Assembly: GCA_003508835.1 (NCBI GenBank)
Contig: PUFA01000284.1
Span: 1,568,501 to 1,632,500, forward strand
Reading direction: 5' to 3'
Source: Eonycteris spelaea
Lineage: Eukaryota; Chordata; Mammalia; Chiroptera; Pteropodidae
Length of the DNA stretch: 64,000 bases
Below are positions 21,501 through 34,199 of this stretch, piece after piece (the first letter of the stretch is position 1; the number at the start of each line of letters is the position of its first letter). The position numbers and the translations under genes are program-made. Under the pieces are notes generated by a model. The model was not told where the DNA came from, made no database searches, and saw only the letters and a program-made list of their open reading frames with translations.

Positions 21501-22989
21501 AGGAGATGGGATGAATACATGAAATATTTTTCTCAGTCAATATTTGGACTGGAACATTTCCCTTTCTAAACATAAATATTTTTTTACATGATTTATCCCA
21601 ATATTTGCATCATCTTATATCTGAGAATTGATCTTCTCTGTTAAAGCTTTTCAAAAATTAATCCTGTGAATCTCTGAAAATCTGCCTTTCTTGCCATGCA
21701 ATATAAAGATGAAATATCCTTAATATACTATGCACAGAAGGCAGTTGAAATAATTAGGAGAAAAATTCTCTATAAGCCCAGAATTGGCAGTTTTAATATG
21801 GGTGAAAAAATGCACACAGCTGGCTCTACTTGTTCATTTTGCTATATCCAGATCTTCTCCTTTAGAGGAAAAAGAAAGAGGGCCGTTTTTTGGCAGAAAA
21901 CAACATGGTGCCTTTCACCCTCACAGAAGGGTGAGTTGAATGGACGGCTTACCACTGCTGCTCTTTGAAAACAGGAAGTGATGGAGACCATAATGAAAGG
22001 ATCATGTTTCTGGTGTTAGCCATCTAAGGGAGAGCCAAGGGGAATCTTGCCAAGAGAAGTGCTATGATCTGATGGGTAGAGACGCTAGTTTAAAGATGTA
22101 AATCCCAATTCATTTTTTCCTACTTCTGGTGACCTTTGGCAATAGAAAAACTGCCATGCACCTCAGTTTTCTTATCATGCATTAAAAGCAATATACATGG
22201 ATATTTATCTACAAGGACATTGCACAAAAGTTCATTGCACCAATGCGTAGGAAACATGGCAGGAGAAAGTGGATTGAAAGAGAAGGCAGCCACCTAACCA
22301 ATCTGCTCATTGAAGGTTATAAATATAAGCTAGGAGAAAGAGTGGATGAAAGACATGATCGAGTTAACCAGATACTGTTCAGTCATTTAAATAAATAATT
22401 TGTTAGGATTCCTACAAATAAGATACTGGGCTGAGAGCTCCCAGGTAAGCTATTTCTAAGTCATCTTTGAAGTTCAGTGGCTCTGCTTGAAAACTGATGC
22501 AACACAATTTACCAAGTTGAAGGGGTTTTAAGGACATTTTGGAATTCAACTTTGAGCAAGAAAACATAACTAGATTACTAAGATACATAATTGGCACCAA
22601 ATATTTAGAATAGCTTATTTTTAGCAGTCTTTATACAAACTGAAGTTCTAAGAACAGGTACTGCAAAATATATCTACAGATACCAAATACTACATACAGA
22701 CTCAACATGAAAAGAATAACTGATAAAGCAAATTTTAGTTACTATACTCAACTACATATAAGATCTAACAATTATAAGCAGTTATGCATCATGGTTTGCA
22801 TGTAGAGCTACTTCAAGGTAATCCCTTCAATGTCGATGAAATCTGGCATGGAATCAAAAAACCAATGGTCATCTTAGGCATTATCTTCTCAGATTTTTGT
22901 AAATTCTGGGAGCAGGAAGGGTGATGGGAAAGAAAACAGGAAAATAATCTATCTTTCTAATTCTTTCATTGTATAATCCTGACTTTTTA

Positions 22990-23110
22990 AGCACTGATTT
23001 AACTCTACTTATTGAGCATTTATCATTATCCAGATAGTCATCTAGATTTTGAGAATATGGTATTTAAAAATTAAAGGAGAGACAGTGCTTCTCTTCATGG
23101 AACTTAGTTA
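22990..23110 (-). repeat. L2 3'-region fragment, antisense
   Basis: TACTTATTGAGCATTTATCATT, then AGACAGTGCTTCTCTTCATGGAACTTAG, matches the reverse complement of the L2 3' region (tattgagcacctactatg, then catggagcttac). Confidence 0.5.
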
Positions 23111-23119
23111 TGTTTCAGG

Positions 23120-23268
23120 TAACATATCTGCCTTCTCTTTTAGAGACGGTGAGCTCATGAGCTATTTGAGTACAGATATCAGCCTTGCTTATCTTGGCAT
23201 ATCTCCTTCCTCTTGCATACACTTGCGCCAGTGCCTGATATACACAGTTAGAGGGAATAAACACAAAA
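23120..23268 (+). repeat. L2 3'-end fragment
   Basis: GAGACGGTGAGCTCATGAGC, then CCTTCCTCTTGCATACACTTG and CCAGTGCCTGATATACACAG, is the L2 tail in sense orientation. Confidence 0.5.
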
Positions 23269-23269
23269 A

Positions 23270-23480
23270 TTTTCTGAGTGTTTACTACATACCAGGTACT
23301 GTGAGAGTCATTCAAGATGTCTTATTTTATTTAATTGTCATGGCAAACTGAGAGATATGTCTTAGTGGTTACATTTTCCAATAAGGAAACTGGACTTAAA
23401 GCTGAACTTAAAGACTCCAAAATGGCAAAGCCAGACCTTAAAAGTAGCCTAGATCCATGAGTCACCACTTGCCAGAGGAG
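23270..23480 (-). repeat. MIR SINE, antisense
   Basis: GTGTTTACTACATACCAGGTACTGTG, TTTAATTGTCATGGCAAACTGAG, ATAAGGAAACTGGACTTAAAG and AAAATGGCAAAGCCAGACC follow the reverse-complement MIR order. Confidence 0.7.
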
Positions 23481-23499
23481 CTACCCAATCTTCTTCAGG

Positions 23500-25555
23500 C
23501 TAAGATAGCAATGAAAAAACAGTTCTCCTTGTCTTAAATAATTGAGATTTGAGGGTTATCTATTAATTGGAGTTATTCTGCCTCACACATCTATGTTTTG
23601 TATAAGTGAGAGAGGTATAAAAAGTGAATAAGTTCACAGAAGCAAAGAACAAACATGGGTAAGGTCCCAGTTGGTTTAGAAGCAAGATTAAGAGGAAAGG
23701 CCAAAGGCCCTGACTTTCTTACTAGACTACATCTACCATTTAAATAGGCTCTATTTGATTAAAGTATTGTTGCTCTCATCTGTTTTTGGAAAGTTCACTG
23801 AGACTGCCTACAGATGAATTCTGACCTCCTAGGTAATCTCTACTCTGTGGCTAGTTCAAAACTAATTTGGGAGCCCTTAAAGACAGCTAAGGATCTAATA
23901 TCCAGAATATAAGAGCTCAAGCAGCATAATGCACACCTAGAACATCAGAAAATATAAGCAGCTGATTTGAAATAAGAAAAAAGTTTGGAAAAAGAACAAG
24001 AGCATATTAACAATTCTTAAGGGATAGCTCATGTGCTTTCTGTTGGACCTGCTCTATGTCAAAGGCCGATTTCCAATCCATTATGATACACTAAGTTAGT
24101 TATATGAATATTATGTTTAGGAAAATTCACACACTGGGTCAAAAGGAAAATTAGACCATATCCATCATTGAGGAGTTTATCATTCTACCAAGTACAAAAT
24201 TCTTTTTGCTTGGATTCAAGGCTGATTTCCCTTGAAATACAGGATTTTCCAGATAAAACTAGCCTCTGCTCTTTCAAAAAATGGTTTTCCAGGTTAATAG
24301 GAGATGCCTCCTGGGAAAATATTACACCCCATAATGCATCTGGCCAATTCTTTGGTGCCATTCAAATTGTTAGGGGTAAGAGTGGGAGAATTCCTTCCAG
24401 TCCTCTGAGACGATCATTTTATGCAGCCAAAGCTTCAACCTCATTTTTCTTATCTTAGGGCATAATTACAATGTTATTATTGGTCATAAAATTAACCAGA
24501 TTTTCCTCCTTTTCTTTTCCTCTTCAGCATTTGACTCTCTGACCTTCCTCAACAGAAAAGTCTATGGACTGATTATACGCTAAGTATAGAAGTATTTCCT
24601 TCTATTTGTTTAAAATTTTCCCACTGTTAATTTCATTGAGAGCATACTTGTTCTCATATTATGAATGCGGTAAAGAAAAAATATAAAAAGGAGAACTTGT
24701 ATTACTCCTGAGATGTGAAATTTTTTATTCTTGTCTCCCAGTGCTTCTAAGACTGTTCACTTTTGTTATGTCACCATCCAGGGGTCCTACTCTGCATTTA
24801 GATCAATGTGTAGGTATGTGATTCACCTAATAACCCAATAACCTTTGCCAATTGCTTCCTTGTACTCTGCAACCTTCACCTTACTATTTTCCAAAGCAAC
24901 TTCTTTATTCTAAATGACTTAAAGTGGCAAAAATGTTTTCTCTTCAAAGGGCTGTTGCCCATCTGTGACAGTGGCTGTTAAAATAGTGTCTTAGGAAGGA
25001 TTATGAGGCCATGTACAGACATAGGAGGAAAAGTGTCATAATAGATTAGCATTATATTGGGGCGAGGTGTGGTTTATACAGTAGAGCTTCAACAAAACTG
25101 TTAGGGCAACAACATATCTGCTATGCAAACACCTTTCTCAATAGCACGTGTGTGAGCTTTCCATGTTCATACAACCAGAATTGCATCTATATTTCATTAT
25201 CCATAATTCTATCTAAATTCCATTCCACCAATCCACATCTGATATTCAGTTTCTAAGAAGATTTTTCTAACACTCTTTCTGTGCTGATCACTGACTGCCA
25301 AAATCCATTCCATAATTTATCCTAAAGCTGAAAATTATAATTATTGGCTGACAAGAATCATTATATAATTTAAGTGTAAAATTGAAAGTGTTGTCCCAGA
25401 TGAATGGGACAACAGCCAAATCTTACCTAGCCTGAATTTAGAAAGGTACTAGAGATTCAGGATGAAACACCTTTGAAACCATTGATTCATGCTTCTCTTG
25501 TAAAGAAACTTGATAGCTCTTCTACTTTATACGTTAAGAGAAGTAGACTTGGTGA
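23500..25555. other. Unassigned intronic DNA
   Basis: I see no repeat family I can name. The 96-codon open frame at 24168-24458 shows no recognised domain. Confidence 0.4.
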
Positions 25556-25560
25556 TCTTT

Positions 25561-26852
25561 AAAACCACACCATTTTTAATTGGATGGTTTTTATCTGGTG
25601 TTGACTTGTATCAGTTCTTTAGAAATTTTGGATATTACCCCCTTATCAGATATACCTGGCAAATACCTTCTCCCATTCAGTAGATTGTCTTTTTGTTTTG
25701 TTGATGATTTCCTTTGCTATGCAAAACCTTTTTAGTTTCATGTAGTCCCATTTGCTTATTTTGTTTGTTTGCTTGTTTCTCTTGCCTGAGGAGATAGATC
25801 AGAAAAAAATATTACTAAGAGGAATGTCAGAGGTTTTATTGCTATGTTTTCTTCTGGGAGTTTTATAGTGGGGTCTTACTTTTAAGTCTTTAATTAATTT
25901 TGGATTTATTCTTGTATATGTTATAAGAAGGTAGTACAGTTTCATTTTTTTTGCATGTATCTGTCCAGTTTACTCAACACCATTTATTGAATAGACTGTC
26001 TTTTCCCTATTATATATTCTTGTCTCATTTGTCATAGATTAAATGACCATGTAGGTTTGGATTTATTTCTGGGCTCTCTATTCTGTTCCATTGATCTGTA
26101 TGTCTGTTTTTGTGCCAGTACCATGCTATTTTGATTACCTCATAGTATAGTATAGCCTTGTAGTATAGTTTGATATCAGGTAGCATGATACCTCCAACTT
26201 TATTTTTTCTTAAGATTGCTGTAGCTATTTGAGGTCTTTTATGGTTCTGTGTAACTTTTATGATTATTTGTTCTAATTCTGTAAAGAATGTTATTGGTAT
26301 TTTGATAGAGATTGCATTGGCTCTGTAGATTGCTTGGGGTAGTAACATTTTAATGATGTTAATTTTTCCTGTCCATGAACATGGTATATGCTTCCATATC
26401 TTTGTATCTTCTTCAATTTTTCTCCAGTAACATTATTTTCTGAGTACAGGTCTTTCATCTCCTTGGTTATGTTTTATTCCTATATATGTTTTGGATGAAA
26501 TTGTAAGTGGGATTGCTTACTTAATTTCTCTTTTGATAGTTATTATTGGTATATAAAAAATGAATTGTTCTGGTTATTATATTTCGATACTGCTACTGTA
26601 CTAAATTAAATTTACCAGTGTCTAATAGTTTTCAAGTGCGAGTCTTTTAGGGTTCCTATATATAGTATATATCATCTACAAAGAAAGACAGTTTTACTTC
26701 TTCCTCCAATTTGGATGCCTTTTATTTCTTTTTCTTGTCTGACTGCCATGGTTAGGACTTCAATACTACATTGAATAAAAGTGATGAAAGTGGACATCCT
26801 TGTCTTGCCTCTGATCTTAAGAAAGTGATTTTGGCTTTTCCCTGCTGTGAGT
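25561..26852 (-). mobile_element. L1, 5'-inverted half (ORF2 segment in antisense)
   Basis: Read on the minus strand, this is a continuous L1 ORF2 stretch running from the reverse-transcriptase region (CAAGACAAGGATGTCCACTT, GTAGATGATAT) through CAAGCAATCTACAGAGCCAATGC to AATGGGAGAAGGTATTTGCC and CCATCCAATTAA. The sequence then switches strand and continues as the sense 3' end. Frameshifts and stops break the coding frame. See the findings for the twin-priming interpretation. Confidence 0.92.
26025..26348 (-). pseudogene. Retained fragment of L1 ORF2 reading frame
   Basis: 107 codons are open inside the inverted L1. They include motifs typical of the post-reverse-transcriptase part of ORF2p ([35 protein letters not shown]). 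No endonuclease or intact reverse-transcriptase catalytic domain is present. This is a dead fragment, not a gene. Confidence 0.85.
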
Positions 26853-26855
26853 ACA

Positions 26856-27402
26856 CATTAATAGAAGACTGGATAAAGAAGTTGTGGTGCATATATACAA
26901 TTGAATGTTACTCAGCCACAAGAAAAATTGAAATCTCACCATTTGCAACAACATGGATGGCCCCAGAGGGTATTTTGCTAAGTGAAATAAGTCAGACAGA
27001 GAAAGACAAATACTATATGATCTCACCTATATTCAGAATCTAAAGAACAAAATTAATGAACAAACAAAATGGAAACAGATTTATAGATACAGAGAACAAA
27101 CATGATCGCCAGATAGGAGAGGGGGTCAAGAAGATTAGATGGAAAAGGTAAAGAGATTAAGAAGTACAAACTAGTAGTTACAAAATAGTCATGGGGATGT
27201 GAAATACAGCCTAGGGAATATAGTCAATAATATTGTCATAACTATGTAGTGTGGCAGGTGGGTACTAGACTAATCAGAGGGATCACTTAATAAATTACAT
27301 AAATGTCTATCTGCTATGCTGTACAACTGAAATTAATATAAAGAATGTTATGTTGCATAGCAACTCTAATTAAAAACTAAAAACTGGAAAAAAAAAAAAA
27401 CA
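26856..27402 (+). mobile_element. L1, sense 3' end with poly(A)
   Basis: Starts near ACTGGATAAAGAAGTTGTGG and continues through TACTCAGCCACAAGAAAAAT, CAACAACATGGATGGCCCCAG and AAGTCAGACAGAGAAAGACA. The 3' UTR (AGTCATGGGGATGTGAAATAC, CTGTACAACTGAAATTAATATA) ends in about 14 A residues at 27389-27402. The UTR is of a type I know from laurasiatherian L1s, including bats. A clear target duplication is not evident. Confidence 0.92.
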
Positions 27403-27439
27403 CCAAAAGCTGGAGTTTTTTGCAAAGAACCAAGGTGCT

Positions 27440-27895
27440 TTACCTTTACCTCATCTTCTGCTAATTCTCTTTCTCTCCTCACTCTGCTCAGACCATTCAC
27501 TCTATATTAGGCCTCTTCCAAGTCACATCTTTCTATTTTTCTGCCAGATATTCACGTGGCTCATTTCTACACCTTTATCCACGTTACTCACATTCTTCCT
27601 ACTCAATGAGGCCATCCTTTATCAGCCTGTTCATACATGCACCCTTGTTCCCTCTTATCATGCTCTACATTTAAAAAAATTTCCCATAGCACTTATCACT
27701 TTCTAACGTAGTAGATAATTTACTTATTTTTATGGGTATTACTTAGTATCTCTCTCCTCTAGCAGGTAAGCTCCATGAGGGCTGGGAACTTTGTCTTATT
27801 TTTACACTTATGTACTCCCTGCTCCAGCTAACTAGAAGCATACCAGAAATGCAGTAGGTATTCAGTTAATATGTGTTAAATTGAATTAACTTAAC
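27440..27895 (+). repeat. L2-like LINE 3' end
   Basis: TAGCACTTATCACTTTCTAACG, TAAGCTCCATGAGGGCTGGGAACTT and ATGCAGTAGGTATTCAGTTAATATG follow the canonical LINE tail order. The upstream part (CTCAATGAGGCCATCC) also fits. The exact family (L2 versus a related old LINE) is not resolved. Confidence 0.7.
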
Positions 27896-28469
27896 ACATC
27901 CATTTATTTCAATTGCTATCTCTAGTTTTTTTTTTTCAGTTCATTCACATTCAAATGGAATGTTCATGTTCTGCTCCCTCTGCAGGTAAATTTCCTTTAC
28001 ACATGGAATGTGCGCATTTTTAGAAATCTTTCTAAAAATGTTTTCCAAGAAAAACTGGGTATCAAGGTTAGCATATATCTTTCAGGTATCAGACATGAAC
28101 TTATATTTTCTCAGATACACCATTTTCCTTTGTTTTTCAGAAAAAACAATGTTCTTAGCCTCCTGAAATCTTAATACTACAAATCAGGATGTAAGGTATC
28201 TCATTGCAAAAAGTGAATAAGAAGGAGGGGGCAAAGAGCAGCAGGGAAGAAATAGATGATAGTATTTCTAGTACTTCTCCATCCACAGAAAGGAATGAAT
28301 TAAACTTGAGGCAAGAAGATCACTAAGTCAGGTTTATGAATTTCATCAGATTGCTTGGATTGCAACAAGATATCAACAAGAATTAAAAGAAAAAAGAAAA
28401 GAAACTGTACATTTGTATCATACCTTATGTATTTATATATTAACAACATGAAAGATAATGTCTTTATAG

Positions 28470-28590
28470 TGTACATATGATAAAACTGACACTCTGAGAG
28501 GTTAGATAACCATAGACACCCATCCATTCAGTGGCAAAATCAGCTTTTGAAGTCATATTTTAACCATTGTTCCATGTACTTTCCCACTAT
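28470..28590 (-). repeat. MIR fragment, antisense
   Basis: GATAAAACTGACACTCTGAGAGG, TTAGATAACCATAGACACC and TTCAGTGGCAAAATCAGC fit the reverse-complement MIR core. Divergent. Confidence 0.55.
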
Positions 28591-28599
28591 TTCATTTGC

Positions 28600-28755
28600 C
28601 CTGATTTGCCTTTCACAACTATGAAAGGAAGATATGATAGGTCATATTTCCATTTGCCTGATAAGAAAACCGTTTCAGATGGTTTATTACTTGGCCAAAG
28701 ATGGAGTGAATTGACCAAAAATATTATTCTCCTGACATCTTAGTCCAATGTTCTT
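28600..28755 (-). repeat. MIR fragment, antisense
   Basis: ATTTCCATTTGCCTGATAAGAAAACCG, then TTACTTGGCCAAAGATGGAGTG and TTAGTCCAATGTTCTTG, is a second reverse-complement MIR-like segment. Confidence 0.45.
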
Positions 28756-29269
28756 GATATTCCCTAGTGTTCTTTGTGTTGGCTATAAAAGTAATATTTC
28801 TCAAATAGTGGATGGAATTATGAATGAATAAATCAGTCCAGGCTTGACTCTGTAATCTCCAAAATTACCCTAAACTTATTTTCATGTTTTCAAATCATGT
28901 GGATTAATACTCAAAACATTTCTAATTAAAATATAGAGGGTAACTAAACTATCAGACTTAATTATACAGATAGTATTGCCTTGAGGTCCATCTACTTGAA
29001 TTAACCCAAAAGTACCACTAATTAGCTAGACTTAAGCAAGGGCTGGTGCTAGGCAATGTGACCTTTTTATGTCACATGTCACCAGAATTACATTTTCTCT
29101 CTGATATACAAGTCATTGGTCACAATAGGCTGCCAGGATTTGACACCATGGATTTGCTTGATGATGTGCACAAAGAGATTGGTTTGTTAATTTCTAAACA
29201 CAATCTAGAGTCATTTAATAATAGTATTTCCACCTTCATTGAGCTAATCGATACATCGGTGTTTCAGGT

Positions 29270-29440
29270 ATAAGCATGGTTTATTAAACATAGCCCCATA
29301 TTGGGAACAAGGTGACCTGAGTTCTACTACCAATTTTGCCAAAATTCACTGTTCTTAAGCAAGTTGGCTTGGCTCTCAGAACTTTATATTTAGCACTTTA
29401 AAAATGAGATTAGACTAAATAAGTTATCACTGAAATCCCT
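29270..29440 (+). repeat. Possible MIR relic
   Basis: GACCTGAGTTCTACTACCAATTTTGCC followed by TTAAGCAAGTTGGCTTGGCTCTCAG and AAAATGAGATTAGACTAAATAA resembles the MIR order at high divergence. Confidence 0.45.
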
Positions 29441-29489
29441 TTCCATATCTCTGTACAAAAAAAAAAAATTATCACTTAGAGATCACCAT

Positions 29490-30660
29490 GTTAGTACTCA
29501 CTCTAATGGCCCTTCCTTGGCCTTTTTCACTTCTTAGGAACCCCCTGTCTCTGCTATCTTAAAAAGGAAACTCATCTCTCCAAGCAAACCTCCTACTTAA
29601 AATAAAAATACCCTTTGTATTTATATTCCTGCTGTACCTATATTCCATTGCAACTTTAATCTTGATTCATCAGCCCTACTGACTTTTTTTACTTCTTATC
29701 TAATGGCTACTTCCTTCTTCATCATTTCCTTGACACACTCATTAGAGTTTCCGGTCCTCCCAATATTTCATCCCTCATACTTCTCTCATATCCGCATATA
29801 AAATCCCCATCCTTAACAAAGCTATGTATCCACTCATCACTTTTGCTTCCCAGAAGTTAAAGAATTATTTAGGAAATCACATAATTAAAAATAATAAAAC
29901 CACACGTAGCTAAGAACTGGGTCAGTTGATGCTATCATAAATACTTTATCTCCAACCTTGATAAAGCCTTCAATATTAATCAACCCATATTTTGTTCTCC
30001 TCTAAAGTTCTCTTCTGTTCAAGGCTTTAGCTCTTCCTAGCCATCTACTGCCATGACTGTCATTGGCATTACAAATAACTTTGGGAACACCAAGAATTAA
30101 GTATCCACTTTCATCTCTAAATTTTAAAATATTCATTCTTTCTTATCTCTTTCTCATCTGACTCAAAGAAATGGATATCTTTCTTTTTCCCTAGGCTAAC
30201 TTCTACAGGTGACTTTACCCCTGTCTCTTCCTCCCTGAATGTCACAAATTAGCTTTATCAATTATTGCCCATTTCTTAGTCTTCGAACTTCTTCTCATCA
30301 GCTGGAATCAGGTACGTGTTTCCCCTATGATAAACACCACTTTCTTTCTTTCCATTTATTCTCAAATTCTTGAAAAGATAGATTTTCTTTTCTTTTCTTT
30401 TGCTATTTATTATTTAATTTTTTCATTGTCTAGACAGGTCTTAATCCACTGGAATCTACATTTTGCCCAAATACTCTACCAATATTATTAGAAGCCTAAG
30501 TTTCAGTTCCAGTTCTAAGGTCCAGTTGCTTTTTTCATACTTGACTTAATTATAGCTTTTGCTATTGCTGTTCTTGAAATGTTCTCTTTCTTTAATTCCT
30601 AGAACATCATTATCTCTTCATTCCTCTCTTACCTCTGTTTCTCTCATCCAACTTTAAAAA
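29490..30660 (+). repeat. Probable old LINE (L2-like) sequence, highly decayed
   Basis: C/T-rich prose-like sequence (CTCTTCCTCCCTGAATGTCAC, ATCCACTTTCATCTC) with the same texture as the better-preserved element at 39740-41020. No sharp diagnostic motif. Low confidence. Confidence 0.3.
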
Positions 30661-30665
30661 AGATG

Positions 30666-30667
<2 letters not shown>

Positions 30668-30715
<48 letters not shown>
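30668..30715 (+). repeat. (CA)n microsatellite
   Basis: About 24 uninterrupted CA units. The His-Thr run in the overlapping open frame is a by-product of the repeat. Confidence 0.99.
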
Positions 30716-30717
<2 letters not shown>

Positions 30718-31029
30718 TATTTCTTACAGTGACTCCTATGCATCCCTTTCTCCAGTGTCACCACCACTATACTCATAGCTTTGCCCCAATAATTAATAGT
30801 CCGGCTGTTATGATGCTTATTTTTCTTTTCTGTTCCTCCCTGTTTTGGTTTGTTAGTTCATAACGATGTCTACAGATGTTTTCTTTTTCAGTTCCCCCTA
30901 AATCCTAGCACATTGTTTCATCCTAGATAATCTAATTTTACCGATATTTTTCACAAGCTACATACTCACTCCCACTACCATCAGGAAAAAAAAAATCCAT
31001 TTTATACTATAACCGCTCTCTCCATATAG

Positions 31030-31160
31030 CCTCCTAATTAATAATTTACTATTTAAACCAAGACGTTTTTGAGAGGGGTATATTACAGTTATGCTGGAAC
31101 AGCAAGTACGAACTTGAGTTGTCCGAGGCAAACCAGGAGGTATGGTCACATCACTTCTGA
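31030..31160 (-). mobile_element. Possible DNA-transposon (MER-type) relic
   Basis: The reverse complement reads TGACCATACCTCCTGGTTTGCC, then TGCTGTTCCAGCATAACTGTAAT and CTCTCAAAAACGTCTTGG. This resembles the 'ggtcaccctggtttgcccgggac' class of medium-reiterated repeats. I cannot name the family. Confidence 0.35.
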
Positions 31161-31299
31161 CCCACAGAAGACGATTCAGCTGCACAACCGCACTGCTGAC
31201 TGAAGAGATTGCCTAGCTACAGCTTCCCCACTGGCAATGACATCACGGTTTCTTTCAATAGCACCGACCACAGCAGAACTGGAATGCTGCTGGGACCTT

Positions 31300-34180
31300 C
31301 AAATAACAACAAGCACAAAGAAAATAAACTTGCCAAAATTTTAAAACAGAAAATAAAGAATAAGAGAATAAGATTTTAGGTTCTAAGTCTATTATAACCA
31401 ATGGCAAGTAGACAGAACTGAATAAAAGTGGACTTTAAAGTATTTAGTAATATTTCTTTCAATCAGCAGGGTTTAAAGAACAGAGACCTTACTTCTTAAA
31501 GTCTTTTCAATAAAATCCTCAGTTTAATCTCATTGAAAACACTCATTTCTTGTTAAATAAACATTATCTAATGAACAAAGGATTTTTACAAAATCCTTTC
31601 ATATCTTGTTATTCTCAAGTATAAATTAAAGCTTTTAACTTGTCTTTACAATGCAACCTCAATCTCAACCCTCTAACCTTTCTCCATAGCATTTAATACT
31701 GTTATTTCTGAAACATGAAGACCAACTTGTCAAAAAAAAAGTAAATAAAGACTATAAAATGAAATCCTAAAGTTCATAATAGTAGATTGGTAGTGATAAA
31801 AAAATAATTTTTACCTATTTGATCAAATTTTAGAGTTGATTTCTATAGTTTTTCAGCTTGAAACAATGTTTTATCTCTCAGAAATTAATACTTGAACATT
31901 TTTTTCATATGTTGTAAAATCAATAACTGATCATTATTTAATATTTATCATTGATTTAAAATAATAACAATATGGGAACATGTGAATATCTCTGGAAATT
32001 ATATTAAACATAAATTTCTGGGTATCATGGAAGCTGTAATGTGTATAAAATTCTATTATGTAACAATGAATTCCAGAATGGAAATCTTAATCTCTTCTCT
32101 TCCCTGACCTTCTGTCTTGAATCTGCTGTACATCTGGATATGAAGAACAGAAAAAAAAATATGGCACAAGCCCAAAGTGAAATTTTGAAGTAGGAAAAGT
32201 TTGCTTTTGATAGACTTTTTGGTTCTCAAAACAATTATCTTTCCCACCTTGGGGTTTTCAAAACTATTCTCTATTCCTATAGAATAAAATATCTGCTATT
32301 TTTATTTGAATTTTAGTGAAAACTTGTTCCCACTCCCAGTTTGCATTTACAAGTTTGAACTTTTAAACTTTCTAGTGGATTTATAGGTCTGTCTTCCTGT
32401 AAAGGAATTATAAGCACCAAGTTTCAAGCTGTGAGTTTTAGAAAGGAGTCTCCCCCAGTCTGCAAAGCCATAGCACTCTGAAGGCTGGTCTAAAGTCAGT
32501 TCTGCTTTAAGGATTTGGCAGTGATGGACAGACTAAGTTGGCCAAAAATAGTTGCTAGTCTGTAGCTGTAGATGCATTACTGATCTCCAGGAAAGGGGAA
32601 ATGGGCCGAAGACTTTAGAAGTCTTGTTCTCAGGAGCAGCACAGCAAAATTTGTGAAAAGCATCCAAAGCATCACACAACTAAGCAAAAAACTGTCCAAA
32701 TGTCCAGGAAGCAGCTTTTATCAGTCCCAAACCAAAGACTGAGATACTTGGAGGGGCAAAACCATCCCAGTTGAGAATCCACTGCCACAGATGGAGTCTC
32801 TACATACTCTGTGCTTATGCTACTTACTGCTCAAGTGGCATAGTTGCCTTCCTATGAATAAGAAACCTCAGTTGGATTCAGTTTCAAACAACAATATTAA
32901 CAAATATTCTTACTGAGTAGGCTGCTTAAATTCCAACATTTGGGTTTTTGCAAAAGAGTTTGTCTCTCACTTAGCATTAAAAAAAAAATAAAATCTTCGT
33001 TAAGGAGGTGTAAATGTTAAATGAGTTGCTGTTGGCTCCCGGACAATGCCTAAACATTTACATCTACCCAAGAGATAGGAAGGCAGAAAAAGATTATGTT
33101 CTATTAGTCAATTAAACTCATCCATTCTTAGAGAATCAAAGCAATATATCAGAAAGAAAATGGTAAAAAGTAACTGTCTACAGAGTTACCAGTTCTCAAT
33201 TATTTGGGAACAATAGCTCTGAAATCATAGCACATAAAGAACTGAATGGTCATCACAAATATGGAGAGGCTCATTTGCTTTTCTTATAAAAATTTAGACT
33301 TCTAAAAGTATAAAACTACTTAGATTTGATGGGATTTTTATCTAGTCATTCTTGCAGCCTCGTAGTAGAGTAGAAAATCAAATCCTTGAGAATTAGATCA
33401 AGTGTATCATAACATTCCTCATTGTCTGGAACCTAACCAATATCATGAAAATAAAATTAGTTTTTAAAAAACAAAGAACTTAGATGTGCTACATTGCTCA
33501 TCTTCAGCCCAGGTTTCTCATCTATATCGCAACAATAAGATCAACACTATGTGAAACAACTGTCAAATGCTTTATAAGGAAGTTTTAAACATCCTTCAAA
33601 ACCTTCAGATAATTACCTAAGCCAGAAGCAAGATGTTAGACTAAGCGGACTAATGACCTGATCTAGGATGGTAATTCCCATGGTTCTTAAGGAGCACTAA
33701 CATCAATCATTTAATAAATATGTGGTTTCCATTGGACTCCAGACTGGGTAAAAAAAAAAAAATCTCAGCAATGAGAAAATTGCCCAAGTTTTCCTGGCAT
33801 AACAATATGCATGTCCCTTAAAGCAAAGCTATTTCTAACATAACACATTTCTAATCTTTCTTTCAAATTCCGTTATATTAATTAATGCCAGAATAAGCAC
33901 CCAGAGGGGGAAATCTACATAACTGGACTATAATGTGATGGGTTCAACAATATCCCACAACTCTGCTTTATAAATAATTATTGGAGAGTTTCTTTTTGAT
34001 AATACTATTTTATTTTTTTTTTTTTAAATTATACTAGAGCTAACTTTTCCACCTTTTCGCTCTCAGATACCACATCATGGCTTTCAAAATCCCTTGGTCT
34101 CCAGTTGAGATGTGCTGAGAAGATATTATCTGACTGTAAGTGTAAAAAATTATCTAAATCTTATATGCTGAAAGGTTAAT
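31300..34180. other. Unassigned intronic DNA
   Basis: I see no confident repeat or gene. The part at 32290-32960 is less AT-rich and unclassified. Poly(A) tracts occur at about 32979 and 33752. Confidence 0.4.
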
Positions 34181-34199
34181 TTTTAAAATTGTCATATGG

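Noticed and set aside
21245..21569. Open frames of 91 and 106 codons across the pyrimidine tract
   Set aside because: They are products of the simple repeat (Lys/Arg/Glu or Phe/Ser/Leu runs), not genes.
30663..30863. 66-codon frame beginning with a His-Thr repeat
   Set aside because: It is translation of the (CA)n microsatellite.
33010..33064. Short hairpin (TGTAAATGTT ... AACATTTACA)
   Set aside because: Ten-base arms of AT-rich sequence are expected by chance in 64 kb, and no RNA-gene features accompany it.
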